Assembly: GCF_042242105.1 (NCBI RefSeq) | Contig: NC_092029.1 | Location: 9,975,885 to 10,039,884 of the forward strand | Direction: 5' to 3' | Length of the DNA stretch: 64,000 nt | DNA from: Pempheris klunzingeri | Taxonomy: Eukaryota > Chordata > Actinopteri > Acropomatiformes > Pempheridae | Part shown: in pieces, positions 1-15,100 of the stretch | Layout of the letters: each line of letters starts with the position of its first letter | Numbering within the stretch: the stretch's first letter is position 1 | Position numbers and translations under genes: made by a program | Notes under the pieces: generated by a model | What the model was told of the DNA's origin: nothing | Database searches by the model: none | Seen by the model: only the letters and a program-made list of their open reading frames with translations

Positions 1-2900
1 GGGTGGAGGCAGTGGGCCACAAACGCCATAACACTGTGTCCCACAGCTGTTATTCCACATGGAGACCTGTTGCCATGGTAATAGAGCCCAAGACCTCCAC
101 CACCACCCTCCTCCCACCCTCTAGCCTCAGGAGAAACATAAAGGCCTACTGTATATCACTCCCTTACATTTACAGGACTTTAGTCTCATTTGTGACAGTG
201 TTTCACCATTACAGACAGACAGATGAGCGATTTGTCAAAACACAAACGTCCTTTTTATTGTGTCACTGGGGTGTAATGCCTTTATATCTTATAATTTTAC
301 ATTTTTATGCTGCTAAGAACTTATTTTTTTGTTTGTTTAGGATATGCTTTTATAGAGCATGTAACACATATTTCACTGCTCCAGTAGTCTGGAGAAGCTG
401 ATGCTGTTACGATTAGAAAGTGAATTTTGATTCAATGATCATTGTCACATTTATGAGCTCTACGGATCAATAATCCATGAGTTATAAATTCGAATTGATG
501 TTTCTGACCTGGTTTGACCTTTACATTGAGAGTTTGAACATTTGACCCGAGCATGCACAAGCATTTTTTAATCATTTTAAATCAGGCTAGAATGGCTATA
601 GCACACAAAGAAGAAGAAGAGGGACGGTGAGGTGAGGTGCAGTGATACCACAGAATATTACGAGCTCTATCGTAAACTTTTGAGGAAGACACTCCGGGTG
701 AGTCAGGATGACAATATTCACTGTCACTGATCCCTTTCAGGCCTCTGACACTGTTACACAACCTCGCCTTAATCTCATGCTTGTGGTGGTAATTTTAACC
801 ACAGATTTGGGGTCAGATTAGAGCTTCACACAACTCTCCCTTGACCATTGTAGAAACAAACTGATGTCTGACTCTGGAACAGCGGATGTGATGATTTTGT
901 TCACTTTAATCCAATGTGTAAAACTGTGATGTTACAGGACGAGACTCTATGGCGTACAAGATTGTTAGTGTTTATTGATCTGTGAGTTCTGTATTCAGTC
1001 CATGCTGTCTATGTTTACTCCAGTTGTGTTTTCCAGTTGTAAAAGAGCAGGTTGAGCATTTAAACAAATACGCTTAAGAAAATGTAGGCAAGGATGTATT
1101 TACCACATTAGGGGGCTACATTTGTGTTCAAATTCAATATTTTATTTCTGAATTTGTTGATTAGACTCAGATATAGGCAAGATACTATGGGTGAATAACA
1201 TTTTAACCAATAGAGATAATCATGAAACTCCCCCAACTGATTAGTTACATTAAGACAATTATTTTTTGTATTACAAATTTCCTGAAGTTTTATGTCATTT
1301 TATGGTCCACAACAGAAATATGAACACTGGATAAAGGCCTTTAAAATAAAGATAAAAGTCTTTGCAAAGGATATTTTGGATATCTTTTTTAATCACACCA
1401 TAAATTAACACATTTTTGCCAGGTTTTTGAGAATAAAATGTTATATAGATCAAGGTATGAATGATATATGAACAAACCCATCCGTAAAACTCTTCAGAAT
1501 ATAAATTTAGAAATATAGACGGAAAGTTTGGTGTGTGTAAGTGCTGTTGAAGTAGAGATTTCGTATTTCAGTTTCTGGATCACAATTTTCCCTGTTATGA
1601 TACCATAAGTAAAACTTTCATTATCAAAGTCTTTACTCACTTTTTACAGTGAGATAAACAGTTAACGGCTCCCTCTCAAGGCAAACAACTCCTGAAGGTG
1701 ACCTCAGTCAGCCTTTTTTAAATCCTGGGTGTGATCTAGAGCTAAACAACAAACTTCTTCTGGGACTATTTAGCATAAATAAATATCACGTCCATGTCTT
1801 GGCCTTGGGCACACAACACTGGCCTCATATCAAGATGAAGGTTTTTTTCCCTCTGATAGGGTTGTTAAATGTTCCCAGAAAGCTTTTATAACATATAAGT
1901 AACTCAAGGACACTCAGTCGCAGCCGCCGCTTAAAACTGCAAAGTAACCACCCACGTCTGCCATTGGAAGGATTTTTGACTTTCACAGCACTTAATTGTA
2001 ATTAACTAATTGAATGAAAACACGCCAGGCTCCACACTATAACCCCCAAATAACAGCTAGTGCTCTACTGTTATTGCTGCTACTGTTACTGTCTTTTATC
2101 TGGTAGCTGTTGCTTTCTAGTTATGGCTTGGTTCAACATTTCAGTGACAGCAGTTTCTTTTGTGGTGGCTAAAATCTTCAAGTGCTTTTTGCTCCTGTTT
2201 TAGACTGCAATTGAGTTTGTTGGCAGCAGAAGAACTTGTAAAAAACGAGATAATTTAATGTGAATAGCCCATTTGGAGCCATGTTCACATGATGATGCTC
2301 ATCTACATCTTTGTTCCCATAATTTAAAGCAGCATCTCAGCTCTCTTCATTATATTGAGATGCTCACGATCGCTTGCGGTTCTGCTTTTTCTGCCAGAAC
2401 AGTAAGCAGCTTTTTACCCAGATCTGTTGAAATGTGACCTTGGACAGCAAAGGTTTGGCACATCACATGCATCAGTAAAAACATTATGACATTGGCTGCA
2501 GGTAACAGGACCATGTTATGCCATACTTTGTTTGAGTTGGGCACATCATAGTTTAGTTATGGGTGGAGCTTCAGTAATTACTAAATACCGCAAACATAAA
2601 CATGAATACCACATACATCATTACTGACAAAAGAATCAACATATATATTAGTAGGATTTAAAAAAAAATGTTTGATCCATTTCTCACGATGATGTATGTG
2701 GTATTTGTTTTCATACAAATTGATTGGAAATGATGAATTTCAAATGAATTCAAAAAATATTTTTATGATGATATATTGTATATAATATTATTGTTTACAC
2801 ATGAATAATCCTTCCATCTACTAATAACTAATTTAAGTGTCTGTGTATAAATAAATGATATTTTGCAAACATTTATGGTACTAGCCATATTTTCTTGTGT
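1..2900. other. Intergenic DNA upstream of pinx1
   Basis: AT-rich non-coding sequence. I see no exon with family similarity on either strand. The open frame at 3-401 has no recognisable domain and ordinary non-coding composition. No tRNA or clear dispersed repeat was recognised; only short simple runs such as a GAA tract near 609 are present. Confidence 0.5.
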
Positions 2901-3197
2901 CTTTCTTGACAGTTTTGGCCTCATTGGACCTGGTGGCCCAGCACATGTAGCATGTTTTCATGCTGTGGCTGTGGCGCTCTCTGTTGGCGAAAATCATCAC
3001 TTGCTGTGATACAAATAAAAGAACGATCATATTAAAAGTTAAAATAAAACACATTCATCTGTATGGAATATGCCACACAATAGATATATTTTTACCAGGA
3101 CATCTTTAACAACAAACAACGAGGGTTACACATATTTTATTCAGGCATTTTCTGGGAAGCCTACTCGACTTTCGTCAAGCTGTTTAAGGACCCCAGG

Positions 3198-6100
3198 ATG
3201 TCCATGCTTGCTGAGCGTACGTACATTACTTCTACGGTTTTATTTGCTTTTTCCTTGTTTCTTTTTGTGTATTAATAGGTATTTATGATATGTGTGATCG
3301 CAAACAACCGCCGCTACCAGCTATTGAGAAAGCTTCTTCCGAAAACATTCAATTTTCCGTATTTGTTAAACTATTCGGGTAGCTAACATTAGCATTAGCT
3401 ACAGCAGTCTGTGTAAACACGTGCTGTCTATTCTAACTGTAACTGCAGCAACTTGCCATCATTTTAGCTGAATGTGTTGTCCTCAATGGAGAATATTTTG
3501 TTGAATTTACATGCTGATTTAAATGAACTTGCTGTAAACGGTGACACATTGGTCTCTCGCCGAATAGTAGAGAGTTGGATAAAAAGAAACTGGCAGCTGT
3601 CTGTCACTCTGTTTACATGCACATGACACCTCATGTCCTGTTGTTTTATTGGATTACTGTTATGTAATGATGTCTCTGCTCTCTGTCCAGCCCGGAGGAA
3701 ACAGAAGTGGTCTGTTGACCCCAGGAACAGCACCTGGAGCAACGATGACTCCAAATTCGGCCAGAAGATGCTGGAGCGAATGGGCTGGTCCAAGGGCAAG
3801 GTGAGTGTGCTAAGGAAGGATCTCCACTGTGTCAGGCTGGGGCAGCAGAGGTGGTTTCTTTAGACACTGTCAGTGAATGGATGAGCTGTTGAATATCTGT
3901 CACATGTTATGTCCTCTCTTCTCCTGTTTAGGGCCTGGGCAAAACTGAGCAAGGCTCCACTGACCATATCAAAGTCAAAGTTAAAAATAACAACTATGGT
4001 CTTGGAACCAGTGCCAACTATGAGGTCAGTACATTTGACATTTAATACAGATTATTAGATTATATTAATTATATTATATATATTTTATATCATTATATAT
4101 TATATATATATATTATATATTATATATATTAGATTACATTTCTCACAGGATTATTAGTAGATAAGTACGTTTTAATGCTTGGGAACAGTGCATTTTTATG
4201 TGATGTGATCGGGTGTTTTTAAACTGCTTGGACAACAACCATTGCAGTCTCAATAATTAAAATTATTTGACTACAGATTTGAAAGACAGTCTTACTATAC
4301 AAATATTAAGACTGTCCCCTTTAATACATGATTTCAAAGAACTATAGTAATATTAAGTTAGCATGGCAGTCATTTTTCCAAGGACTGACACAATGGTTCA
4401 AGTTGATATTAATATTTATAGGTAACAACCTTATCTCATGCAAACATTTGCACTTCTACATGTATTATATCATTTTGGTGCTTTTTGGTTTTATCGAGAG
4501 GAATGTCTGATATTTAGCAGACCCTCATTGATATAAACAGGTTACTACGAGTAACACCAGTTACTATAACGCAGTTCAACAGCCCCACAAACTGCTTCCT
4601 CCAAAATGACCATAAAGTTAACTTACAGACAGACTGAAAGACAGTTTCAACAAAAACTGAACACAATAATCGTTTTGACAGTGGATATTAATCTTCCATA
4701 TAACATAATTTGACACTATGATATGATAATGTCAAATAGAAGTGTCACAGTTCTGTTGTGTTGAGATCTGCTGTGTTTGCAGGACAACTGGATCGCCCAC
4801 CAAGATGACTTCAATGAGCTTCTGGCTCAGCTGAACAACTGCCATGGTCAAAACAGCAGCACTGGTATGTACGAACAGCAAGTGTTACAGTGTGTAACGT
4901 GTATATGCTGCAGTGTCTCCAAACGGGTTGTGAATTATTTTGTGGTGGTTAACATCACTGGGTGTTAGTGTGAACAGTGTCACTTACACTTCACAAACCA
5001 ATGTCTCTTAATTAGGTGGGTAGTAACATAGATTACATTATTCACTAGAGTTGACACTTGCATTCAGTTGTAACTGTCCCAACACTGTGGCAATGTGTCT
5101 TACTATGCATGACCACCAAATTACTATGTAGCTTTTTCTGCTTGGTTGGTCCATCCGTTGGACAGTAGAGGGTGCTGCACTGCAACATTTAGCAGAGACA
5201 ACATCTGGATAGAGTCACTGTCTCACATTAAACGTCTTCATTATCGAAAACAAAGCACATACAGAATACTGTTCTGACCCAGATGGTAAAGATGTGCATT
5301 GATAATGAACATGTTGAATTTATAGCTACATGCGGTATTGTTTTTAATAATACTGTCTTATTGTCCGTAGAACCTCCACCGGGGGAGCCAAAAGGATTCA
5401 GTTTGGAAGAGAAGTCCAAGACCTCCAGAAAGAGGGTGCATTACATGAAGTTCACTAAAGGTGGGTTTATGTTTTGGCAGAGACCACGGGGATAAACATG
5501 GCTCAGGAAGATACTAATTGTGCACACAGTGTTTTCTTTTCTCAGTCTCACCTGGCTTAACTTTTGAAACTGCATCTGTATTATCATGTCAGCCAAACTG
5601 CTTCCAATGTTCACCACATAGCAGAAATTGTCCTCCATTTCCTTGCAAAATTGCATAGCAACCTCTGCATTTTTTACAGTCCACACAGACAGCCTCCTTT
5701 AACCATGGCTGATCCTTGTGCACTTGGCTCAGACCACAGATGCTGATCAGAGCTCTATCAGCCTGTGCTGGGTCAGTCGGCCCGGTCAGTGCTCGGGGAG
5801 GCTATTAATAACTCTTCCCTTTACTTTCATTACTCCTTTACACGTCAGGAAGTCAAGATTTGCTGGTCAAGGCCAGTACACCGATAGGCACGAGGAGGAA
5901 TTTAGTGTTCAGGACCAGTGGAGACCAAAACGAGTAACCAGTAACCTATATTTTATTGCTGAGTCGCTTTACTTGAGCATGGAGCATAGTTGAGTGATTA
6001 CAGGCACAATTTCTTAATAAGATTGTCAGGGTGTGTATTACTGTTGGTGTTTTGTGTGCGAGTTAGATGTGCTATTTTTAAAATGTGGCCAATGTGGATT

Positions 6101-9100
6101 CATACAGGGCTGTATTTTATTACAGTAAATCTGCAAGTTCTCTTGCAAGAAAGTCGTGCAAGCTCATGAAATATTAACATGTGTTAAAGTAATTCGTCTG
6201 TAATAGTTTTTGGTATTGGGTTCAGATGTACGTCAAGAGGTCAGCATACATGGGAAAACAAAATATCTCAACTTTTGCCTCACCTGGAAGAGCCTGTTAC
6301 ATTTTACGTCATTCAATAGCAACTTCCTGTTTCCTGTTTGGGGCATCTGGCATGTCCATTTACTAGCCCCCCAAAAACAACTCCTCCCAGGGGCTGCGTG
6401 ACCCATTAGATGACCCTGCCTGATAAAACGTGGCCTCGGTCTCTCCCTCAGACCCTCTCACCCTGTTTTTGTGATCTTAATTTGGCAGGAGCCAGAAAAA
6501 GATCTTGTCCCCAATGGATTAGATGCATCATTCAAGGGACACTTTAGGTGTGTGATGATGACTCCAGTTTTTCTTGTTTTCCTCTGGATGCTCTCCTTTC
6601 TAGCCTCACCCTCCATACATACGTTATTAGTCATAGAACTCCATATAAGAGCCAATTTTCCTACTCGTGCAGAGGCACCTTTGGCTCAGTTGGTGTATTG
6701 CGAGTCTGCATCGGTTTGCTGCTTTGATTGTGAATGCATCCGTGCCGTTTCCAGATATCACGTCACATTGTTTAAAGGTACCTCACGGCACAATTTACCA
6801 CATTTGCTTTGGGAATCTGGATTTGTGGCTAACTAATGTGTTTGGAGAATGCTGTTCTTGATTGCACCATAATGTTAACTTTGTGTCTTTCACTAAACTG
6901 TGAGCTTATTGAACTGATACACTTCTATTTGGACCCCTCTATCCTTACAGCTGTTCCCCCACCCCAAAGTGCCACAAACAATACCTTGCTCAAGAGTTTT
7001 GGCCAGTCACTTTGGCAGCCATGTTATGTTGTTCATCGCTGGACATTAGTGTTTACTGTGCACTCTGGCCTCTTTTATCGCCTTTTGAATTAGGATACAC
7101 ACACAACTAATAAAGTCTGATCCCGCAGGGCTTTAAGTTCTAATCCTTTTGAGGAGATTCCTTCTATTGTCACCGCCAGCTGTTTATCAGTGTCAGGGGA
7201 AGCTGAAGAGCAGGTAGCATATGACACTACTCCTGTCAAATGAAGACATTTGCCATCCTTTCAGTGTCTTTATTTTCTCTTACAGAAAGCAGAGAAGGAG
7301 ATCATTTAGGCGATGAGAATGTTTTCACTGGAAATTCAATCTTAAGCCAATTTGTGACTCTGGCTGCAGCAGAACTGTCAATTCAACTGTCTTTGGTTAC
7401 ACGACACCATTTTAACCCGTTTCTTCTCTTGGATGCCGCAACCGTTGTCATGCAACAGAAGAGATGCAGACACTCTTGACTCTTAATGTAATTAGAAACC
7501 TGTTGAGTTCTCCGCCTGCCTTAAGTGGTCTAACAGGCATCCGCTTCCAGTGCACTTTGACTGTCAAACTGTCAATTATGAGATGTTTAAACGTTGAAAT
7601 TATGTACGGTCCTCTCACAGTGGCAGGCAACAGCCACATCAAGTCTTATTCAAAAACATTTTTTTTTTTGTTTAATTCTTTTAGAATTATCTCCTATTGT
7701 CATTGCCATACTGCATCCAGCTTGTGGCCTGGTTTGGCGTGGCCAACCAAAGGGTTACCTGGCAACATGTAAGCGACCACGCCTGCTTGCATGCGACGGC
7801 GGCTTCCCTATCTGTGAAGCTGTTGCCAAGATAAGGCTTTGGTAATAGATTTAGCGCTGCTAAGCTTGTTACACGAGAGGTTGAAAAAGTCAGGTACTAC
7901 TCTAATAGTTCTGGATGTGCAGAGACTGTCTGTGATCAGGCAAAGGTCAACCATTGAATGTACCATGAAATACCTGATTTCATATCCAGTCAGATAAACA
8001 AATTGTAATACACTTTAAAATTATAGTATTTTCTTACTAAACTCACATGTTAGTTGTGTTTATTAATTTATTAATGATTGGTTAATTGCCCTTTATATTA
8101 AATCTGTGGCTGTGAATCATGGCTGCAAAAAATGTTGTGGCCACAGTAGCATCTGAGAACCTTCCAAACATCTCCCTCTCTGGCTCAGTGCAGGCCTCCT
8201 CTGCACTCTCCTGCTTTTTTTTTTTTTTATTGATATCCTGTTCAGGCTGGCTCCCTCACTGCCAGCACTGAGGATTGATGGCCTTTGTTTGTGGGGAAAG
8301 GCACCAAAATCTCCGCTGCTTAGGTCCCGGGCCCACAGCATAAACCAGTAACCCAGTTTTAATTGCTTCCTCCATCTATCACCTGTCACGGCAGCAAGGG
8401 TGGTTGATGCAGAATTTAACTACAGCCCTCCATCCTTTGCTCTGTCTGGCTGGCTTTATCGCAGTATTTGAGCTTTTAACAACAGATTTTTGCATTTGAG
8501 AAATTATGACTTACCACATGAACTACAACATATTGTCAAGTTAAAGAGCTGAGGGCCACTTGGATGGAAGATCTTCATTTGTTTCCCCCCCCCAAAAAAT
8601 ATCACAGCTGCCTCCAGTTTTGTGGTAAACACTCACTTTATTTTACATCTTTAGGTATTTGCGTGTTTCTCCGTAGAGTCTTAGTGATTTGTTGGTCTGG
8701 TTGGACTAGTTGTCTGCATTGACAGTTGTTTCCATTTCAACCGTGTCCTTGGAAACCAGCATGTAACACTTTCCACTCCACGTTGCTCATGCTTCATCCT
8801 GCTTAACGGCATTTGACCACCTTTTGAACGTTAAAGGGAAAATCAGGGTGAAGCTTCTTTTTATCAGAGCACTGTTATTTGCACTTTCACCTTAAAGCCT
8901 GAGGATTTTGACAGGTACTTCCTCATCCAAACAGCAGAAAGGTCAGATTGGGCATAATTTTACGTTTGACCTGAGTTCACTAGACGACAAACACCACAGG
9001 CCCCCCTCCTCATTTATTTAAGTTTTCAACGTACTTTCTTGGTTTTACTTCTTAGACCTGCATGTGCAGCGACTTTCAAAGCCAAGAGTAGGGGAGATAG

Positions 9101-12100
9101 AGGTTTAAAAGCAATAAATAACCAAATGTTATCAGAGCCCCGCTGAAGGAAGAGGATGCAGCTGTACGAACAGGACCCGGGCTTGAGACAGACGACTGTG
9201 TGCTTCAGGAGTCTTTGAGGCCCGGCTTGAAAATGGGAATCCGGAGGCGTGGCGTGGCAGACCTTGTCGGAGGTTTATTTTTCTTTGCCGTTTTATCCCA
9301 AGAAGCAAACCACGCACACCTCCCCTCTCTTTACTCCAGAGTCCACCTTTTACCCCCAAACATATACAGACACACAAACAGACTCATGCTTTCAACAACA
9401 ACTTATGTAAAATAGTTGCCCTTAAGATGTCGGCATTTTTGTTTGTATTTGGGAAAAATGAGAGCAATAGAGCCCAAAAAACAAGCAATTTTTAATTTTA
9501 AAGTGAGTTTTAATTTATGTGTGTTTTTCCCCTTTTTTTTAGGCAAGGATCTGTCCTCCCGTACCGAAAGTGACCTTAACTGTATCTTTGGGAAGAGAGG
9601 AAGATCTGCCAAAGACCAAGAGCAGGTAAGGGACATGAAGATTAGTTACGTTCTCTACAATTACACAAAAACAACCTAAACATAAAAAGTTCCGACACAG
9701 ATTCAAGTTCATAGTTGAAGGGCTCGACAGCACTGTGGTCTTTCACAGACTATCTGTAGTTATCTAACAAAAATATGGATCATGACTACAATATCTTTAA
9801 TGATTGATTATATGCACTAATTATTTAGAAAATATTCCTTCTTCAAGGTCTAAATTACTCTTTTTGCAGTGAAACAGTTGTTTTTTTTTAAACTGATTTC
9901 TCTCAGCCCACTTCAATGTCAACTGTGCACTGGGGGTGAAGGTAACATACCTCTGGCCAGGTGGCTCAAGCTTATCTGCCTCTGTCTTGTTAATTAAGGA
10001 TGACCACTGGTCCTGTTGCCTCCATCAGTCGCTGCGGTGTCATCTCATCCTTCTGCTTCTGCAGTGCCTAGCTCCTGAGCAGCCTGTGGCCCCAGATTAG
10101 CCATGTCACAGCATGCAGCTTTAACAACGCCAACAGGCCACTGATGGCGGCAAGAGCACCTAAATCCAGTTAAAGGATTTGCACTCTTACCCCCTACTCC
10201 TCTCTTCGCACATCGTCTCTTTTCTGCCTCTGTCTTGGAGCGCTCACATCAGGTGATTTATAATGCCATCGGGCATTATTAAAGGCAAACCAAAATTGGG
10301 GTGAGGTGCGCAGAAATCTGAAATGATGACGCTTGCAAAAAAAGTTCAGTTTTTGCTCTTGGCATTGGTGGTCGGTCACTTCAAACGTCACTTTGCCATT
10401 TGGCGTTATGCTGGCTCTCATGATTTTGAAATGTAGCTTGCAGGTTCAGACGGATGCAAGTTGCATTTCAGGCTCAGTAAATTCCTTTGGCTTACTTATC
10501 AAAAACAAAACTTACTTAATAGATGAACTTGGGTTTGGTCTCTTCCACAGTGCTTGAGTTATTATTGCTAGTGGCTGAAATTAAACATGAGCAACTTGCT
10601 ATGCACTGGGGCTGCAGCTCACAATTATTTTCGTTGATTGTTTTCTCAATGAATCTATTAGTTTTTGGTTTAAAAAATGTGAAAATGAAAAAATCAAAGC
10701 CCAAGATGAATTCTTTAATGTCTTGTTTTGTCCACAACCAAAGATATTCAGTTTACCGTCATAGAAGACTAAAGAAACAAGAAAATATTCACATTAAGGA
10801 AGCTGGAATCAGACAATTTTGACTTAGTTTTTCTTCAATCAACTTGAATAATTTTTTTTTTAATCGACCAAACCAATTATCAAAATAGTTGGTGATTAAT
10901 TTAATTGGCAACGGCTCTACCGTTCATCAAAGGTACAGTTGAATTTATTTAGAATTGCATCGCGTTGTCCATGAAATGATTATTATAAGACATGAGAGGC
11001 GACACAGAACGGTTAGTTATTTGATTATGAATTGATAGACCTTTTACTAAGCTGGTATTTTTGGTGTCTCAGGTTCTGCTGACCCCATACAGAGCCAGAA
11101 GGACAATGACAAATGTAGCTTTTGGACTCCCAGATACAGCAAAGCCTCTTGCTGGCTCCCTCCGTTTATCTCAAGCATTTAGCTTGAAGAAATTGGCATC
11201 TTAAAAACCCATAAATTGCACGAGAAAAACCTTCTCTATTCCCATGCAGGTACCGAGCCATAACATCACAATGGCTGCTGCTCCCTTGTTGATTAACATT
11301 GGAAATGCGAGCAATACACACCATCATTTTCTCCCTAATCGTTTGGTTATGGGTTGTTATTTTTCAGCCAGGAGGGACACCATTGACCATATCGAAAACA
11401 CTGAACACAATTACAATGGCTTCCCATGAGGCCTTGTGCTAAAGCCCAACAACATCTGAGGTTACTGGGAAGAGGTAAAGAGGGTGATGGACCAATCAAG
11501 CTGTAGGCATTGTGCAGGATCTCCAGTGATTGTATCCGTGACACTGCCAGTGACCCTCGGCGCACCTTGATCTGTGTTTACAGTACTGTTGAAGCACAAA
11601 ACACACTCTACAACGTACACGCATGCAATAATCTCAATGCCCCAAAGTGTTGTATTCCTAAGCAATGACTATATCAACATGACGAGCCTTGGTTTAGAGT
11701 TGCAGTTGATTAGCACGGGTTTCCACAGGCAGCCACCAGTCGCATTATCACATATCTGCATCCTGACAAGGTGATGCCAAGACAACTTGACCAAATCTGG
11801 ATCGGTTTCTCCAGAACTGCCCTCCTTCCCGCTCATGAATCTTCTTGCACTTCATCCACCACCCACTGCTGTCTCCCCAGCCTCCCCTCCACCAGTCCCC
11901 CTCTGCTGGGGTTTTCCTTCCTCCGCAGTGATGTGCTTCCTGCTCGCCTCTTATCGCTGCACACAACGCTCCCCGAAACGCAGACAGGCAGACACACACA
12001 TTCGCACATACACAGTCGGCTGTCCCACAAGCCTCTGTTCTTCAAAGGATGTGTTGAAAAGACCATGTGTGCACAAGGGACAAATTACTAACCTCTTAAT

Positions 12101-15100
12101 ATTAATTTGGTGCATACAGGCAGCCGTCAAGTCTCATCCATTACCATGTTTCACCTGATTTACTGTTTTCAAACTATATTTAGATGTAAACCTCCAATCC
12201 TCACAGTAGAGCTGTGTGGCAGGTTAAAATCTTAAAAAAAAAAAAAAAAAAGAATTAAGTTGACTTTGAATTGAAAATTTTAACATATGATGTATTTTAT
12301 AAAAATGTCTTTAAGTTGAAACTAAAACGAAGCAGGAGTGCTTTTGATGGTCTTCAAACAACCACCGATGCACTTTGAAGCATGAGGGGGGAAAAAAGAC
12401 AATAACTGTAGTACGGTAGCTGTGTGACATTAAAATGTCAGAATGCCAGGTCAGACTACTCAATGAAAGACAAGCATTTATTGAGAAAAGCTCTTATATC
12501 GTATTTGAAAAGTATCGTCACCATTAACTACGATGCTTGTTAATAAACACATAATTAAATGTACACCTGATAAACGTTATACAGGTAGAATTTATTGGAA
12601 GCTGTGTTGTGTCGCTATGTACAGGTGTACATAAAGTGAGTTATACTTGTTAAATGCAAACCATTATCATCAAGATTAATGAATGACCATCATTTCACCC
12701 ATAAGCTCATTCCACCTTACTGTGTAGCCACCTGAAAATGTATGCTTAAAACCATTATTTACTCTCCCTGACCAGTGTGGGTTATCCAGCTGTGGTGAAG
12801 CACCTGTCCATCTACATGGCTCCCTGTTATCCATCACCCATCCCACGCTTGCGAGCCCCCTCCATCTCCTGCCTCCTCTTGTGCCCCTCAACACAATTAC
12901 TCACAGCATGACAAACGACAGGCTCTCTCTGCCGAGATATCAAAAAGCCCCGGCCACTTCTAAATGAAGGCACTTTGGCAGCCCTGTGCTCCCCGTGCTT
13001 ATCGGCGGGCGAGCAGTGCCCCTGGCCGTCCTGCGTCCCCCTCTCCTTCCCCCTCCTTTTCCACCACCGTGCCCTCCTCAGGGGGTTTAGTTAGGGGAGC
13101 CACATGGAGGGCCAGCCCGGCTTGATTTATCTCCCTTGCCCCTCTGCCCGGCCACTCAGGCAGGCCGAAAGAGCCGACGAGGCTCCAACGGGCCTCAGCT
13201 CGAAAGCCCGGCATTAGCTGAAATAAACCATTCTGCCGCCCAGTGAAAAATGTCCTCTGATTGGCTAATTAATCAGTCAAAGGGGAGCGACGCGGCTTGT
13301 GACTTGAGGGACCCAAGCGGGCGACCGCAGAGGGCCTGCTGATAAATAGACTCCCCGCCGATTCATACATCAACAAAAGTTAGTCATTTTTTAAAGCCGC
13401 CAGCTCAGATGAAAGGTGGAAACAAGCCATAGTTTTATTTTTCCACCTATATTTCTTTCTGCATTTCTTTTTTTTGAGGCTTGTGTGTTTTAAAGACAAA
13501 AAAAAAACGTTTTTTTTCCTAATTTATATGATATTATGATTGTAAAATATCAATGAATGCCAGTGTCTAAGTACTGGCATTCATACTTTGTCATTGTTAT
13601 AAGTGTAAAAATTTGATTTCAATATTTCCTTTTTTTTTTCTTCAGTTTTTTAGATGTATGTCCTGTTAATTTAAGACTCTCTAGCCAAAATTACTATCAT
13701 TTTACTCTACCTTAATGCAATCACTGAATTGAATTTCCAGCTTACCGATTCAGCCTCTTGATCAGGACGGTAAAAAAAGTAATATTCAAGACTACAATGA
13801 ATCACGTTTTGGAGATATGACGAGTTGACTGTTAGAAACATCAATATTGTAACAATATTGACCCATTCATTAGTTCTGTACTCCTTAAAAATATCATGGA
13901 AGAAAAATGGATGCGTGTAATTTGGAACAAGGCTTATTTTGACGTCTGAGCCCTCCAGTCAGACAGTTGGTATGGTGCACCCCGCTCTCGGGTCAGCGTG
14001 ACCCCTGCGGCCTCTCCCACTCCCACTCCTGCTCAGGCACAAAGGGCCGAGGATCAAGCCTCATCGGGTGGCACCTGTTGCAAGTTTTCCTGCCCACGCG
14101 TCTTCCACATGAAGGATCGCACGTCAGCAGGGGCTCCCACGATACCATCATCTTCAGGAATATGGGACAGGGGCAGCGCGGGTTGGGGGCTCGAGCGTTT
14201 GGCAGATGCGTCGGCAAGGCGCCAGGGAGCCGATGGGCGGAGTCGAGCTGTGAAAGTTTGCTGACAGCGCAGAAGCAAAATGGCTTTTCGGAACAAGAAT
14301 TATCAACAACTCCATTATGTGTTTCCTTCGCAAGTTGCTACTGAGGCCTGTGCGCGGTAAAGTTGGTGTTGAATTTTTTAATTGTCAAAATTATCAAGAA
14401 ATGGATGATTATTGTGGATAAAGGCTTGAAAATTGTCCCATAACATATATCAGTTAAGACAAATCCCTTTATTTTGCCACAGGTTGAATTTTATTACTAC
14501 AGTGTAAATAATGAACAATTGTTAATAATTGATCATTGTTGCCTTGGAGAGTTTGCGGCTAAGACTGTATATATTCATGCAGTATATATGGCAGCTTTGG
14601 TTTATTTCGCTTGTATTCTTCACAGGGTTTATAGTGTGTCCTCAGAGTACATTAAGAGGATTATTTTTCACTGACTGAGTTCCACTTCGTTGTATAATTG
14701 GCGTTATAAATAGAAATACTACATCAAAGCAGAGAATTTCTTTTTGGCTCAGTTGTCCATCAACCTCTGCATTGATCTGTTGAAAGGGGAAGCTGGTGTA
14801 AACGTGCTTCGTCGCAGTGTGGTTGCCGCACTTTGAATAGGCCGGTGCACTCATGCAGGAGCATGAGTGCTGCGCTTATTGTGAAACCGAGTAGCTCTAA
14901 TTCATTCTCAGATAACATCTAATTGCCTCATGCAAAAGCTCTCCCTTTCTTGAGCATGGTTGTTGACAGGCCCTTTTGCTTCTACCGCCAAAAATACCAA
15001 GACCCGCCAAGTAACCCCCCTCCTACAAAGGCACACACACACCACACATTTACCACCTACCTCCCTGGCAGTTCAGTGGACTGCTCCCTCCTGGCCATGC

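Noticed and set aside
3-401. 132-codon open frame at the left edge
   Set aside because: No recognisable similarity, no splice context and unremarkable composition. Length alone is not evidence.
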